A DNA stretch of 64,000 bases. It comes from Isoetes taiwanensis. Its lineage: Eukaryota > Streptophyta > Lycopodiopsida > Isoetales > Isoetaceae. Positions 1 to 12,093 of this stretch are shown here, in pieces. The translations under genes and the position numbers were made by a program. The notes beneath the pieces are model-generated. The model was not told the DNA's origin. It saw only the letters and a program-made list of their open reading frames with translations, and made no database searches. Each line of letters opens with the position of its first letter. Within the stretch, counting starts at the first letter, position 1. The stretch spans positions 2,150,764 through 2,214,763 of the forward strand of contig JAJEKV010000109.1 in NCBI GenBank assembly GCA_021234155.1, read 5' to 3'.

Positions 1-903
1 TAGAGGTAGAAGTACCGGCCGGGGTCCCGGGTATGAACTAACTCCAAACACTACCGCCACCGCCTATTGTTCATGGCGATAGGCACTCACGGAAGTGTCC
101 GTGTGGTAATAAATATAGCTATCCAAGAAAGCCGCTATCCACATCGCGGCCGAAATGGGTCAAGGAATTCTTCATAATCTTCCTTTGGCCATTTTGTATA
201 TCCTCAAGTCGTGATCCAATGAAGCGCAGAAGCGTTTACCACGCCCACGACAAACCCGCGACTAACGTGGAAACACTTGAAAGGTTTGCCACCCTCCTCG
301 GAATCGCCCAAGAAGATATTCGCCTACTTTGTCAGAGGGACTCCGAAAGCTTTCCTTCCATCTCTTTTACGCCTACATCCACTCGATACTACCGGCGAAC
401 ATAAGCATCTATTCTCGTGAATATGGGGATGAGCTTGCCTCAAGGCACGGCATGTCTTCGGAAAGCGAAGTTTGTCTACTTCCTTCATGTATCCATAAGG
501 GCCCGGCCCATTGTTCCAATCTTCTTCAGCTCCAAGGCTCACTTTCATGGTAATGCCTCCCAAGATAACTTGCTTCCTTCAGAATGTGGGAAAGCTATCC
601 TTGATCTCCTTCGCCAGCCTTTTGCAGATCTAGAGGATGCATGGACTTTTACTGGCGACAGAATTGTTGGTGAAAAGTCTAGCCTATCTTTCACTTCAAT
701 TTTTCTCCTTCTCGCCCTTCAACCGGCCTCGTAGAGAATAATCAGCAACTTCGGTGCACAATGACCACGCATTCGCTATCGATATACAAAGTGGTCGTAG
801 TCACGATAGTTGACTTTAATCGCTTGCAGCCGCTTACAGCCTTTCCAATCCTCGGTGACATGTATACGTAAGGCATTAGATAAAACACATACATCATCTT
901 CAT

Positions 904-1056
904 TTGCTTGCATCTAGCTGTCCTAAATTGGGCGCCGCCCCTAATTTCGCACTCACCACATTGAGCTGGAAATCGGCTGGCGCCTAATTTCCTCGAACGG
1001 ATCCCAAATTCGCTGGCGCCAAATTTGCACTGTCAGGGAGAAATTAGGCGCCTACT
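904..1056. repeat. Cluster of GGCGCC palindromes
   Basis: Four GGCGCC hexamers at 931-936, 979-984, 1015-1020 and 1047-1052 sit next to AAATT or TAATTT blocks, giving short inverted motifs such as AATTNGGCGCC and GGCGCCTAATTT. No coding potential is visible. The same hexamer in a different context recurs in the small TIR element at 59194-59207. Confidence 0.5.
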
Positions 1057-2737
1057 TCCAAAATGAGTGTCAAGAATTGGAAATTGGGCTTTCCACCTCT
1101 GGAACTGTGATAGTAATGAATCCTGGGCTGTGGGGCCACGGTGGTAGTGCACTCACGTAATAAGCTCCACCGACGGAGTGCCCGTGATTTGCCCTTCTTA
1201 GGCTTCCCGGGAGAATGCCCACCGGCTTCGGCCGCTGAATTTCTTCTCGGCAGTCACTTCGCGGTATAGTCTTTGTTGCGTCATTGCCTTCCCGGCTGAC
1301 ACCTAACGCATTCAATTGCCGTGATTTCCGCCGTGATCTCTAAGATTTCCTTGGCATAGAAAAGAATATCGTTCTCGCCAAGTGCTTCCTTTAATCAAGG
1401 CTCACTCGTTCGTGGATCGAACGGCATTTACATCGTTATCGTGGAGGGGTGCATCCGCTGGTCAGATAAACGATTCAGAGAGTGTCCAAATGTTTCGACT
1501 TATGACTCACAAGTCATATTTGCCGGGCTTTATGCATCTTGAACATCGACTTCAATTTCAAGTCTACCCCGTGAGGGTAGATTCTTCCCGTGGCTTGATA
1601 AAAGGTTATGGCGCCTGCGGATAACTCATGTTCCGCTTCTCCCATGACGACGTCACACCGATGGAGTGAACTTCAATGGTCCGCCGCGACTTCGCTCTTC
1701 GAGAAGAAGGCATAAAGACTCTCTCCTGAACTATTTGCTCATGTGAGATGTTCCGCTTTTATGCCTCTTGACTGACCACTCACCTGGTACTCAAGGCTTA
1801 GAGGGTTCCTTCTTCGACGATCGTCCTTCTCAAGACTCACCTCGTGCTGGTTCTTGCCCCGGAGCATCGCGTGAATAGTGCTTTCGACTGCTCTCGCTTT
1901 TTGTGTTCTAATATCTCACCGCCGACAGTCAGAGTAGCATCCAAGATATCGGCTTCTGATTTGATGCCCGAGCTTAAACTTTCTTACATATATATAGAGT
2001 CTAGCTTCATCCTTATGCGAGCGCAAGAATGTGGGCTTTCCTTATACCTCGCGCTCATCATACATGGCTCGCACTCTGAAAGTGGAATCCTTTATAACTG
2101 ACGAAGTCCGATCTACTGCATCTTCAACATCGTACAGTGGTAGTTATCGTTGTTCTCGCGACCTCCATGTCGATGACGATACCCGCCGAAGTTCATTTTT
2201 CCCGCCTCTCTTGCCAAAGAAAAGCAAAAGATCCTTGAGGTGGTTTGTCCTGGGACCCAGATGAATATTCTATCTCTATGCACTGCACTAACTCGTAAAG
2301 AACCGCCAAACCTTCATGGGCACCCACTGATGCTAGCAAATGCTTCTTCTTTCTTCGTTTTGCATCCTCTCTTGCAATAGCCTTCAGAATTTGGGTGCTG
2401 GGACTCGTGGAACCCGAAAGTACCGCTTTTGTTCACAGGCTATAATAATTCTCAGTAACGAAAGTAATCGTTAGTACTTGGGAGACTTGGGGCTGAAGAA
2501 ACGGTTGGGACATGGGAGGCCATCATGCTCACTCTGGCCTAGGATCCCCACGACGCCTTTTCAAATTGGGCCTAATTCTACCGCCAACTCATGGTGTGAG
2601 ACTTGGGGCCGAGGAGACCTGCATCATAGAGGCTAACCATGCCTACCAATTTGGTCGACGCTAGAGACAACATGCCTACCAATTTACTCCGCCCAAGTCT
2701 ACCATCCAAGGAAGTCGGGTTGTCCTATATAAATTTA

Positions 2738-2759
2738 AAATTGGGCGTCCGCCCAATTT
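2738..2759. repeat. Short perfect inverted repeat
   Basis: AAATTGGGC and GCCCAATTT flank GTCC (2747-2750), a 9-base-pair stem with a 4-base loop. Related AAATTGGGC words occur nearby at about 2563-2572. No function can be assigned. Confidence 0.55.
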
Positions 2760-4726
2760 GGTGTGAGGGAGAAGTTCGCCCATCGCCTCGAGCATAGTTA
2801 AGATACCCATCTTGATGGAAGGGTAGCCTACCTGAGAAAAAGGCCACTGTCAGGTAAAATGAAAGCCCCTCGTGGAAGCAATTGGGTGCCCTATGAAGTT
2901 CTCGCACATTGTGTATGCATTTGTGGGGACCAAAGGAGGCATCTAGAAGATGTTAACGAGCCGCCCATGTTCTAATTTCTAAGGTCGTGGAGACTCAATC
3001 GTGCAAAGCGCTCAGTTTATATTTACATGTGAGTTCAGCTTACCTTGCCTCCGTGGTGGGGCGAGATGCCATCAACTGCTAAGATTCCTCGTCAGACAGG
3101 GTTCCTGCAGGTGATAGGACAATGAATGAGGAAGGCGCGGTCAGATGGCGACAAGCTACGAGAAACACAAGGCGCTAAGTGGCCGGATCCGGCCGATACC
3201 GGTTCAGAGTTTAGGTATTGTGATAGTGACATGAGAATGACTTTCCCGGTAAAAATATGAAGGCGATGTTAAGTGAGCAAGAAAGCGCCAAGGAAGCAGC
3301 TGTAATTTTCTAAACCGCAATGAGGAGAATGAGGGAATTCTAAAGGGTTGCATCGCCTATGAGCCAAGACAAGTGGGTCGTGTATGTGAGAGTTTGACTT
3401 TTCAAATAAAAATGGACTGCTGATGTGGGTTCGAAAGCGTGAGGGAATCTAATTTCCTGTGGAATTTCATTAATAATCGCATTTGAGATTTTAAATTTCA
3501 ACCATATTTAAAGCCCGCCTAAATTAAATTAAGGCCATGCACGGTCGCACGTGGTTTTAGAAGTGAAGTTAAAGTTTAGTAAAAGTTCCGGCCTATATTA
3601 CTCAAATTAGGGGATATTTAACTTTCAAAATAGGGGGAATGGCATTCAAATTTTGGGGGCATTTGTGCTTAAATGTAAACGCGCTTCAGACCTATTAAGA
3701 GCTGGGCACCGCCCGCTTGGCTACTATCTTTCTTCAAGACGCAAAACATCTTCAGCTGGGCCTTCAGTGAAAGCATGCTACTTGTACCACTTCTTGGAAC
3801 CTCAAAAAGTACCTTTCACCGGGTACTTTTTAAAACTGTACTTTCTGCTTTTTTCTTCCCATTAAAATCAATCTAAACTTTGAATTGAACGTCAATAACA
3901 TGTCAAATCTATAGTAATAGAGGATACCAATACTATTAGGAGACTAAAATTAATGAACCAACTCTCAAACCGCTTGTTTATGAGGCATTTATGCAGTTTC
4001 CGCATCAAAGGTCAGGTACTTTTTGGGTAGTTTCGCACTCCCTAAAAAGAACTTTAGATGGTACACCTTGGTATGCTTTCACCCTTCATACTCATGGCCA
4101 CGAAATTCCAGGTTTCCAGCCGCTTCCTCGCCTTTATTCACCGTGAGCTCGATGTGTAATTGCTGCAAATGTAATCAAGGGATGTAAACATTCACGCCTT
4201 TCTATCTACCGCTGTTTGTTGGCTTCACACCTCTTCAAAAACACGACTCTTCATACACACCTCTTCATTCAGCCTGTTCATTCACACCTCTTCATTCACG
4301 CCTTTTGATGAAGCACATTGGCTCCTAAGTAGGAAGATAGATATCACACTTTGTTGACATTTCACATAAACTCTAAGTTTCGATCACGGTCCTTCCTTTT
4401 TCACGAAATTGGTAATGCGAGGAATTGTGTACTGCTGTTTTCTCAATACTTTCGTTTCTTTTGCCCCGGGAATTACCTGATAAGTCCCACCTTGTTTGTA
4501 GGCCTTCCAATGCTAGATTGTATTTGTTTTGGTATTGTTAGCTCAATGATGGATTCCACTTAGGTGTCGCGGTCCAACCCCTCCCCTTTTCGGTCAGCCC
4601 AGGGGTTCTTTTAATGTGCGCCTCGTTGGTTCATTTTACTGAGAAAGGGACAAATTAGCGGTCGTCCAGATGTCCCTTTGTGTAGATGACGGATAAGTGA
4701 AGTGGCGGGGTGGAATGGCCCGTATC

Positions 4727-5190
4727 TCAAGTTGTGCCTATTCTCAAGTTGTCACTTTCGAATGTGTTTTCTCTATGGCGGCTAAATTGGAAGTGTGGGA
4801 ATCTCTGCCTACTCTACAGTCTTCTACAACCACGACCAAATTGGTATGGCGGTCATGACCTGTTGAGAACCTTTTGTACCCATTGTGAGGTAGGCGCATC
4901 AATACTAAAGCTTATATAAGCGCCTCATTAGAATCAAAGTATCTCAAGTTGTACTCATTAACGCCTATTCTCAAGTTGTCACTTTCAGATATGTCTTCTC
5001 TATGGCAGCTAAATTGGGTAGGCATTTGATCTCTGCCTTCTACTCTGATTCTTCTACAACCACGTGACAAATTGGTAATTGTCCTTGGTCATAATACCTG
5101 TTGGGCGAGAACCTTTATTTGTACCCATTGGCCAGAGTGGCTGCATCAATACTAACCTTATATAAGTGCCTCATTACGGTTCAAATTAGG
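4727..5190. repeat. Tandem direct repeat, two units of about 220-245 bases
   Basis: Unit 1 (about 4727-4940) and unit 2 (about 4943-5190) share, in order: CTCAAGTTGT, CTATTCTCAAGTTGTCACTTTC, TCTCTATGGC, GCTAAATTGG, TTCTACAACCACG, GACAAATTGGTA, GAGAACCTTT, GTACCCATTG, CATCAATACTAA and TTATATAAG. Each unit ends in a TATATAAG word, so each could carry a core promoter, but no gene start follows that I can identify. Confidence 0.75.
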
Positions 5191-8100
5191 CCATGAATTT
5201 GCAACAGAATCTAAACACCTATGCTCACTCCTTCATGTTGTATCTATAATGTTTATGCCACTTACCCTTCCTTGGCCAACTCAGATGCAAACACAATAGC
5301 GAAGCCATGGGGCTCAAATTGCATTCCTCCTGGAAGGCGAAGATGCCATTAATTAAAATCTTAACTAATAGCGTCCCAACCAAAGACAGCGGACGGAAGG
5401 TGGGAAAGAACGCAATTTGCTCACAAGATATACCACAGCGAAAGTTGTGAATGCGCGCTCCTGCGCTCCATTATGGCGGAAAGGATTCATATCTTTCACT
5501 TTGGCCCGATGATGCGATTTGCCGGCGATTTCTGGGTTTCAAGTTTGTAGGAGTATGCATGGCGGTTTCCCTCCCTTTCTGAAGTGAACATGGTTGCGGG
5601 GGGTTGCTTACACGGGCGGCGGGGATGCTGAGTGAGATGGAGCCATGACCTTTGTCCTTGTTGGAGTAAGGTCGGAGGAATATTGACGCGGCACCGCAGC
5701 GAGGCGAATATTGTGTCCAACGGGGGAGCTTCGAGCATGAACCACCCAAATTATGAAGCTTGACATTACTTTTCATTCCGACAGCCAGGGAAGGTTGTAA
5801 GACCTGCAAACTTACTTTCGTCTCACCACTCGGAATGCTATCCTGATTCACCGGGAAGGACCTTGTGTTGCAAGAATAGGTGTTGCGTCAAGTTCTCTCT
5901 GAATCAAGTTGTTAACATGCGAGAAGAATTCCTTTGCCTGCAAATCAAGTGATAGGGTTACTTTTGTTTTATGACATGTTGCGCCAACAACATGAAAGGT
6001 CGAAGAGTGGGGCGACTAGTGCTGCAAAGGAATCTCGTTCGCGAAGAGGCGTGAGTACCTTGGTCTCGGGATCTCAAAGTCGGCGATATCTGAAATGGAA
6101 GGCCCAATTTCTTGAGGGTTACGCGCAAAGGCCGAACATAGTAGCGTAACCTTGAAGCCTGGCTCCTACGACTTTGGCATGTGGTACATGTTTCCATGTT
6201 TGTGAGGGAGAATGAATCCTTTTGCGCAGCGGGGAAAGCGAGGAGGGATAAGAGAATGTCAGGAAGTTGCCTGCAATGTTCTGAGGTCAGCATTCTAGAA
6301 AGAAGGTTAATGCGAGGTTGTAGCGTGTGCCAAGAAGGTATCACCGGCGAGGTTTTCATAGAGCGTGGAAGCGGGAGCTTCGGGGCGTTAGTATCGCCAA
6401 AGAAATTGCATTCTCAATCGCGATACATGTGAGGTGATCACGTCACGAGAGTTACTGAAGACCAAAGATGAAGGAGGAGGATGTTGCATGATGAAAGAAG
6501 CATGAAATTTGGGCGGGGCCTGCGTGTAAGCACCGCATTGCGCACAGTGGGTGGAGATTATACTCCCGCGGTATCGGCCAATATCTTTGTATTATTCGCG
6601 ACAAAATGGATCAAGCCAAAACAATGATTCCAAAATTGCAACTTAATCGTGAAGTCTCTGCGGAGACGGCCAAACTCAAAAGCGACATTGACTGGTGCAT
6701 TGACTCATGGTCATGGGAATGGATCCTATAGAGCTTTTGGACTTATGGCCGAATGACTCTAACTTCCATGTAGGTTCTTTGAATATTACCATCTTGAAGA
6801 GATTAGAGATGGGGCCTTGAGAGTATGCAGGAGGCCACTGTCAGTGCCTGAATCATCTGCTCAAAATGGGTCTCCTCATTTGCGAGACACGATGGCCTTG
6901 GAGTCAAAGTTGTCACCACTATCAATACCCGGCATACGCTAATTTACCCACAGGCGGAGGGACCATCATTGAAGCCTCTGCCCAAGATACTTTATTTTGC
7001 AGCTGGACAAGCATGTCTGGACAAAACAAGAATAGATGCGTCTTCTCCTATCTTTCTTTACCTAGTATATCTTGGTGTGTTTGAGATTATTTGGGGTTCA
7101 TGATGCCGATCACACACCTCAGCGTCTCGATGCCTTGTTTGGTAACTTCTACACATCTTTAAAAAGAAGAAATTTGAGGAGTGCTCACAAATACCCGGAA
7201 CTTCTTTTGTGTGAATTCCACAAAGTGCAACTTGAATACACCTGTGCCCTATATTTGTTGACAAAGTTCCGGTTAGGAAGGGGTTTTTATAGAGGCTACA
7301 TACAGATGGGGATGATAGATTGACAGGTCATACCACCCCTCTAGCTTTCAGATTAGCTATGAATGGTGATTTATTTGATCATGTATTACAAAAACTTCGA
7401 CCCACACTTACTTGGATTGGTTACTGTTGGTGGAATAAAGATGTGGAAAGAAAAAGAGACGGGAAGCCCATGATGCGGTTGGATATCTAAAGCTGCACTT
7501 CCTCCCATCGGTGAAAGACCTTGGCACCTGTGAAAGCAGTATCAAAGCATATATATTGCATTGGGTTGCTTGTTCAACTAGTAACAAGGGTGCTCGAGAA
7601 AGCGCAAATTGCTAGAAGCGCAGTTCCGTCCGCGATTGAATATTGGATGAAACTCTTACAGGGGCTTCGGGAACATCGGCTGATGTGAAGAGCACTTATA
7701 ATGACTTACGTACGTGATACTGAAAAAGCGGCCTAAGCTCCACCTCATGTAAATTTCCGTAGTGGTGGAGCCAATTGCTACTATCACTCCCTCCTTATAT
7801 GGGCCTGGAAGGGAAAACCTGTACGAATTCAACCCATACAAAGATTTGAAAGAAGGTATGTTTATTATGTACGCTGATGTATTTGTGCCCAACTTGGGTG
7901 GGCCTAGCCTCTGGACCCACAAATGGATGATAAGAAGGAGAACTTTGAGACTATTCTGGTGACTTGGTAGGAGCCAATCCCGGTGAGAACCAAGTCTACC
8001 CGACTAATTATGCCAATTCTTTGGAAGAAGAGATGGAGGCCAGCGGCGCAGAGTGACCGCATAGAAGTGGAGACTATGGAGAGCTAAAGCAGGAGCCATC

Positions 8101-8242
8101 AAACAAGAAGAAAGATACCTAATACTATTAAGATACCGTGCATCTTTGCCGAGGCATATGCAGCACTCGCAGGGGATGTCAACTAGTGTATGAAAATGAG
8201 TCATTCAAAAATGGTCCATAAATTCAGGTATTGTCCATAATT
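5191..8242. other. Stretch with no recognisable gene
   Basis: Short open frames occur on both strands (for example minus strand 5471-5851 and 5958-6359, plus strand 6181-6432 and 6866-7084). None shows a family motif, a signal peptide or a membrane segment I recognise, and opposite-strand frames overlap each other. It may hold a frameshifted transposase of the large TIR insertion, but I cannot show this. Confidence 0.3.
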
Positions 8243-8257
8243 AATGAAATTGTGCTT
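8243..8257 (-). repeat. Terminal repeat of the TIR element family
   Basis: The 15 bases read AAGCACAATTTCATT on the minus strand, identical to both ends of the element at 58518-61447. The next host bases, TATGTGGGCAC, match the storage-globulin flank consensus directly downstream of a CTAT target word, consistent with a 3-4 base target duplication. Confidence 0.7.
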
Positions 8258-8965
8258 TATGTGGGCACAGTATTTCTCAAGTTTTGAATCTAGGTGGTTT
8301 TCAGTTGTAATAGAGCAAGGCATCTATATATGCTATGAAGTTCAACGTGCTCAACATGTTATTGTCCTTGGCATTGAAGTATTCTATTATATAGAAAGAA
8401 GTGATAACTCCCTCTGAGTAGTAAGTTGGTTTATGTTGACAATGGGTGCTTAAAGCTTCGGTAGGAAGTATGTGGAAGAAAAATTATGGTAACTATGATG
8501 ACTATATGTGAACATGATATGCATATAGTTGTTAAACAAGGACAACAAAAATAGCCTAAAGTTGACCTCTTCTTGTACATCCTCCAACAAGCATTTAAAG
8601 ATCTCATCTAGTGGGCACTTAACCTTTAGAAGAAAGGTCAAAGAAAATTATACGCCCACATGAAAGATTTAAACCTATAACCTTGCACAACAAAACAAGT
8701 AAATAAAATTCAACATGTTATCCTTGTAGGTATACTAAGTGGGATGCATTCATACATGCAGAAATGCTTAATATTACATCACGATGTCCATGCCTATGCT
8801 CTAGGTGAGACCAGAACCATTCATGTTTTGATGCAGGACTTGAGCTCCTCTTTGTGAAGGCTTTTTGACCTTTGTGTCCATGGAGAAGCTATGGGGAGAT
8901 GCCTCACTTGGTAGGCGTTTGACATCACCCATTCAGGAAGTCCTGGCATGTTCAAGACTATAAGA
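8258..8965 (-). repeat. Storage-globulin 3' flank, interrupted copy
   Basis: This matches the middle part of the 1.33 kb 3' flank repeated at 12289-12960 and elsewhere: GGCACAGTATTTCTCAAG, the TGTTATTGTCCTTGGCATTG word, TATGATGACTATATGTGAAC and TTTGTGAAGGCTTTT occur in the same order. It starts where the TIR insertion ends and stops at GACTATAA, where unrelated DNA begins. Orientation is given relative to the globulin genes. Confidence 0.8.
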
Positions 8966-10498
8966 ACAACTGTTTTTGGAGATGCGAAGCGTTTCTTGAT
9001 CTTCAAAGGATTTACGGAATAGATGGGATTCAACTCTTCATAGGGTCTTGGAACAAATAGGGTTTCAAATCCCTTCATCGATTCGATGTTGCACGGATCA
9101 TGCCATATCATGGTTCCATTATTATGTACATGTTAAGGGATGGATCTCGATGGACCCTTTGCCGACTGCACGGAATATTTGAGCTGGCCTCCGCAATATC
9201 ATTCTCTCCCTACGCTGTTTACTTTTCTTTTTCGATGCATGAAGCATAACTTTTCTTCTTGGAGAGAAGAAGAACATAAAAGTTATTTCTATTTAATAGT
9301 TTGTGAAATGGTTTGGATATGCTTAACTTGAGTAGGAAGTGTTCTTGATTAAGGCTGAACTTGTAATCCATATTCCTTTGAGTACTTAAGTAGTAGAGCA
9401 GTTATCATCTTATGAAGATTCAATTCTAATCTTATACTCATGTGGTTATGCAGTATCAAGCTTGCATGCTAGGTGTTTTGCAAAAGGATTTGAACAACAC
9501 AAATGGAGGCGTGTGGTATTTCGATGAAGTTGAGGCCGGGATTTGTCGCTTTCTGTGCCCATACAGTACTTTGCAAAAGATTGCTTGCCAATTAGAACCA
9601 TTGATATTGTGGCGATATTTTGAAATAAAATCATTGCGGACGGTGGTGATCATACGATCAAACCTCAGCCTTCCACAAAGGGTGTATGTAGATAATGGAT
9701 CCTTTTTTTTAATTCCACTATATTCTAAATAATAGGCAGCATATTATATATCTTGCTACCCACCAATAATTAAAACCCTTAGCGGTTATATAGCCTTCAA
9801 ATATAATGCTTTGGACAACAAAAATCATGTCAACTTAATGCACTAAGCATTAAAAGCTTTGGGGCATTGGTTTATGATATTTATCATCAAGAACCATTTA
9901 GGTGACAACAATGCTACCATGGCAATCTAGCCTTTAAGGACCCATTGAAATAACACCATAGAAACCAAGCCTTATTATAAATGTATACCACATTTTTGAA
10001 GCGTTGACTATAAACTATACTTTTTAAACATGCTAGAAAACCACCTTGTTGAGACACCATTGAAATGGCCATGCACAAGCCTACCACAGAACAATTTAAC
10101 CCTTTAAGGACCGATCAAATTAACACCACATAAAAACTGCAAGTCTTATTACCGCAGTGTTATACCACCTTGAAACACTATAACAAACCATACTTACTAA
10201 ACATGCAAGAAAACCACCTTGTTGATTACCGGCTGGAAATACTCCATGCACAAACCATACCCATGAAGCATTGTATTAAACTACACCGATAAACATATTT
10301 ATAAAACCATTGTAATGGACCTCATATGCTAGCCACACCTTCACCAAACACTTGAAGAAAAATACAAACTTTAACCATATATATGGTTTTAATGAAATTA
10401 ACCCCCAAAGACATATTGGTTTTTATTGACTAGTTTCATATATATAACCAAGGGAAGAAACCCATATAGGTTTTATTTTTGGGTGCCTTGTGTCATAC
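8966..10498. other. Unidentified AT-rich insert within a 3' flank unit
   Basis: This DNA replaces the expected second half of a flank unit. It has no recognisable gene. Two direct repeats of about 172 bases lie at 9932-10270. The right end is rich in ATAT and GGTTTTTATT words. It may be a transposon fragment, but no terminal repeats were found. Confidence 0.4.
9932..10270. repeat. Tandem direct repeat, two units of about 170 bases
   Basis: Both units carry in order CTTTAAGGACC, AACACCA, AAGTCTTATTA or AAGCCTTATTA, TATACCAC, ACATGC, AGAAAACCACCTTGTTGA and CCATGCACAA. They begin near 9932 and 10103 and differ by small substitutions and indels. Confidence 0.7.
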
Positions 10499-10604
10499 GG
10501 CTTGGAGCTGGAAAGATTGACCTCATCCAAGTCTATTTGTTGTAGGAATTTCTCAACTTCATCCGTCTTCAAATGATACATTAGACACAATGGCCTCTAA
10601 GTTG
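10499..10604 (-). pseudogene. Storage-globulin last-exon fragment 1
   Basis: On the minus strand this matches the C-terminal exon of the globulin genes (words ending ASNAFGLKTDEVEKFLQQ and DLDEV in the intact copies). The stop codon side is lost to the insert on the left, and the start of the exon is missing: the sequence begins at GGCCATTGTG as in every tandem fragment. It has no upstream exons and cannot encode a protein. Confidence 0.75.
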
Positions 10605-11972
10605 TTGGTGATTGCCTCTCTTACTATGATTTAACCATGTGTTCCACTGATATTAATGCTCATTGTATTCTTCATACATCACTTTCGTTGCAAAGCAAGA
10701 CGAAAGTTAGTTCCTGTCAGAGATGCAGGAAATGAATGTCTAATGAGGTAATCTAGAACAGCGATATGTGTCCCTCTAAAGTATTGCACTATGTAGGCAC
10801 GGTATTTCTCAAGTTTTGAATCTAGGTGGTTTCAGTTGTAATAGAAACAAGGCATCTATATATGCTATATGAAGTTCAATTGCTCAACATGTTATTGTCC
10901 TTGGCATTGAAGTATTCTATTATATATGAAAAGAGCGTATACTCCCTCTGAGTATTAAGTTGGTTTATGTTGACAATGGGTGCTTAAAGCTTGTTAGAAG
11001 TATGTGGAAGAAAAAATTATATATGGTAACTACTATATTGACTATATGTGAACATGATATGCATATAGTTGTTAAACAAAAGGACAACAAAAATAGCCTA
11101 AAAGTTGACCTCTTCTTGTACATCTCCAACAAGCATTTAAAAGATCTCATCTAGTGGGCATAACCTTTAGAAAGAAGGGTCAAAAGATTATCGCCCACAT
11201 GGTAGATTTAAACCTATAACCTTGCACAACAAAGCAAATGCATCATTCAACATGTTATCCTTGTAGGTATACTAAGTGGGATGCATTCATACATCTCCAA
11301 GTAAGCAATAATGCATCACGATGTCCCGCGCCTATGCTCTACAGGTCAGGAGGCAGAACCATTCATGTTTTGATGCGGACTTGAGCTCCCTCTTTGTGAA
11401 GGCTTTTGACACTGTGTCACAAGGGAGAAGCTATGGGGAGATTATCGCAGCTGGGCGTTTGACATCACCCCATTCAGGAGATCACGGCATGTCCAAGGTT
11501 TATAAACTTAACCTTAACCATGCAGCTTTGGACTTAAAACATCTTAGATATAAAGGATTTTGGAGAAGATTTTGGAGCTTTGGACTTAAAACATCCTAGA
11601 TATAAAGGATTTTGAAGAAGATTTAATATTAGCAATCATACGATGCTAAATATAAAAGTTTAAGATTAAAAAAAGAATAAAAAAAATGTGCAGTTTCCCT
11701 GACGTTCAAAGTCTTAAAAAAACTTAACATGGCCACCTCTCCAAACATAATTGAAAAACAATTCCCTTGGATTTAACCCCTTAGGTAGAACTGTGCTCTT
11801 ATTATCAGCAGGCGAAAAACAAAATAACTACATCAAAAAGACATGTGAAGAGCTCCCACTCTCGAGCCCTTACATATATACTAGATGGAACAACTTATAT
11901 ACCATATATATTTTAAAGAGCTCACATTCTGGAGCCCCCTATTAGAAGAGCACACAGTAGGCTAAACCCTCT
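10605..11972 (-). repeat. 3' flank unit downstream of fragment 2
   Basis: A full-length flank of about 1.37 kb runs between two last-exon fragments. It includes a pair of 45-base sub-repeats (GCTTTGGACTTAAAACATC, 11525-11600) and ends in the AGAGCTCACATTCTGG region just beyond the stop codon of fragment 2. No gene is visible in it. Confidence 0.85.
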
Positions 11973-12093
11973 CTAAATAGACCTCTCCTTCTGGCTTGGA
12001 GCTGGAAAGATTACGACCTCATCCAAGTCTCGCTGTTGTAGGAATTTCTCAACTTCATCCGTCTTCAAGCCAAATGCATTAGACACAATGGCC
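11973..12093 (-). pseudogene. Storage-globulin last-exon fragment 2
   Basis: On the minus strand it runs from GGCCATTGTG to the TAG stop at 11973-11975. It translates as the globulin C-terminus, AIVSNAFGLKTDEVEKFLQQ followed by RDLDEVV and, after the AAGCCAGAAGG region, KERSI. The exon's first residues (NSIFNRIPR) are replaced by AACAACGTAGA at its upstream edge, so it has no acceptor site and no other exons. Confidence 0.85.

Larger units (their letters stand above)
1..8257. mobile_element. Right part of a large TIR-type insertion, left end outside window
   Basis: This block ends at 8257 with AATGAAATTGTGCTT, the exact reverse complement of the left end of the complete 2.93 kb element at 58518-61447. 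Immediately after it the storage-globulin 3' flank resumes mid-unit (TATGTGGGCAC, where intact units read GCACTATGTGGGCAC). So everything to the left is inferred to be inserted DNA. It has GGCGCC-containing motifs like the small element, a 220-base direct repeat and only short, interrupted ORFs. I recognise no transposase. Short readable stretches occur around 6600-6820, 7070-7330 and 7760-7960 but match no family I can name. It could also be several nested insertions with only the last one carrying this end. Confidence 0.45.

Noticed and set aside
5471-6359. Minus-strand ORFs of 126 and 133 codons as host genes
   Set aside because: No domain, signal peptide or splice context. They overlap plus-strand frames and lie in probable transposon DNA.
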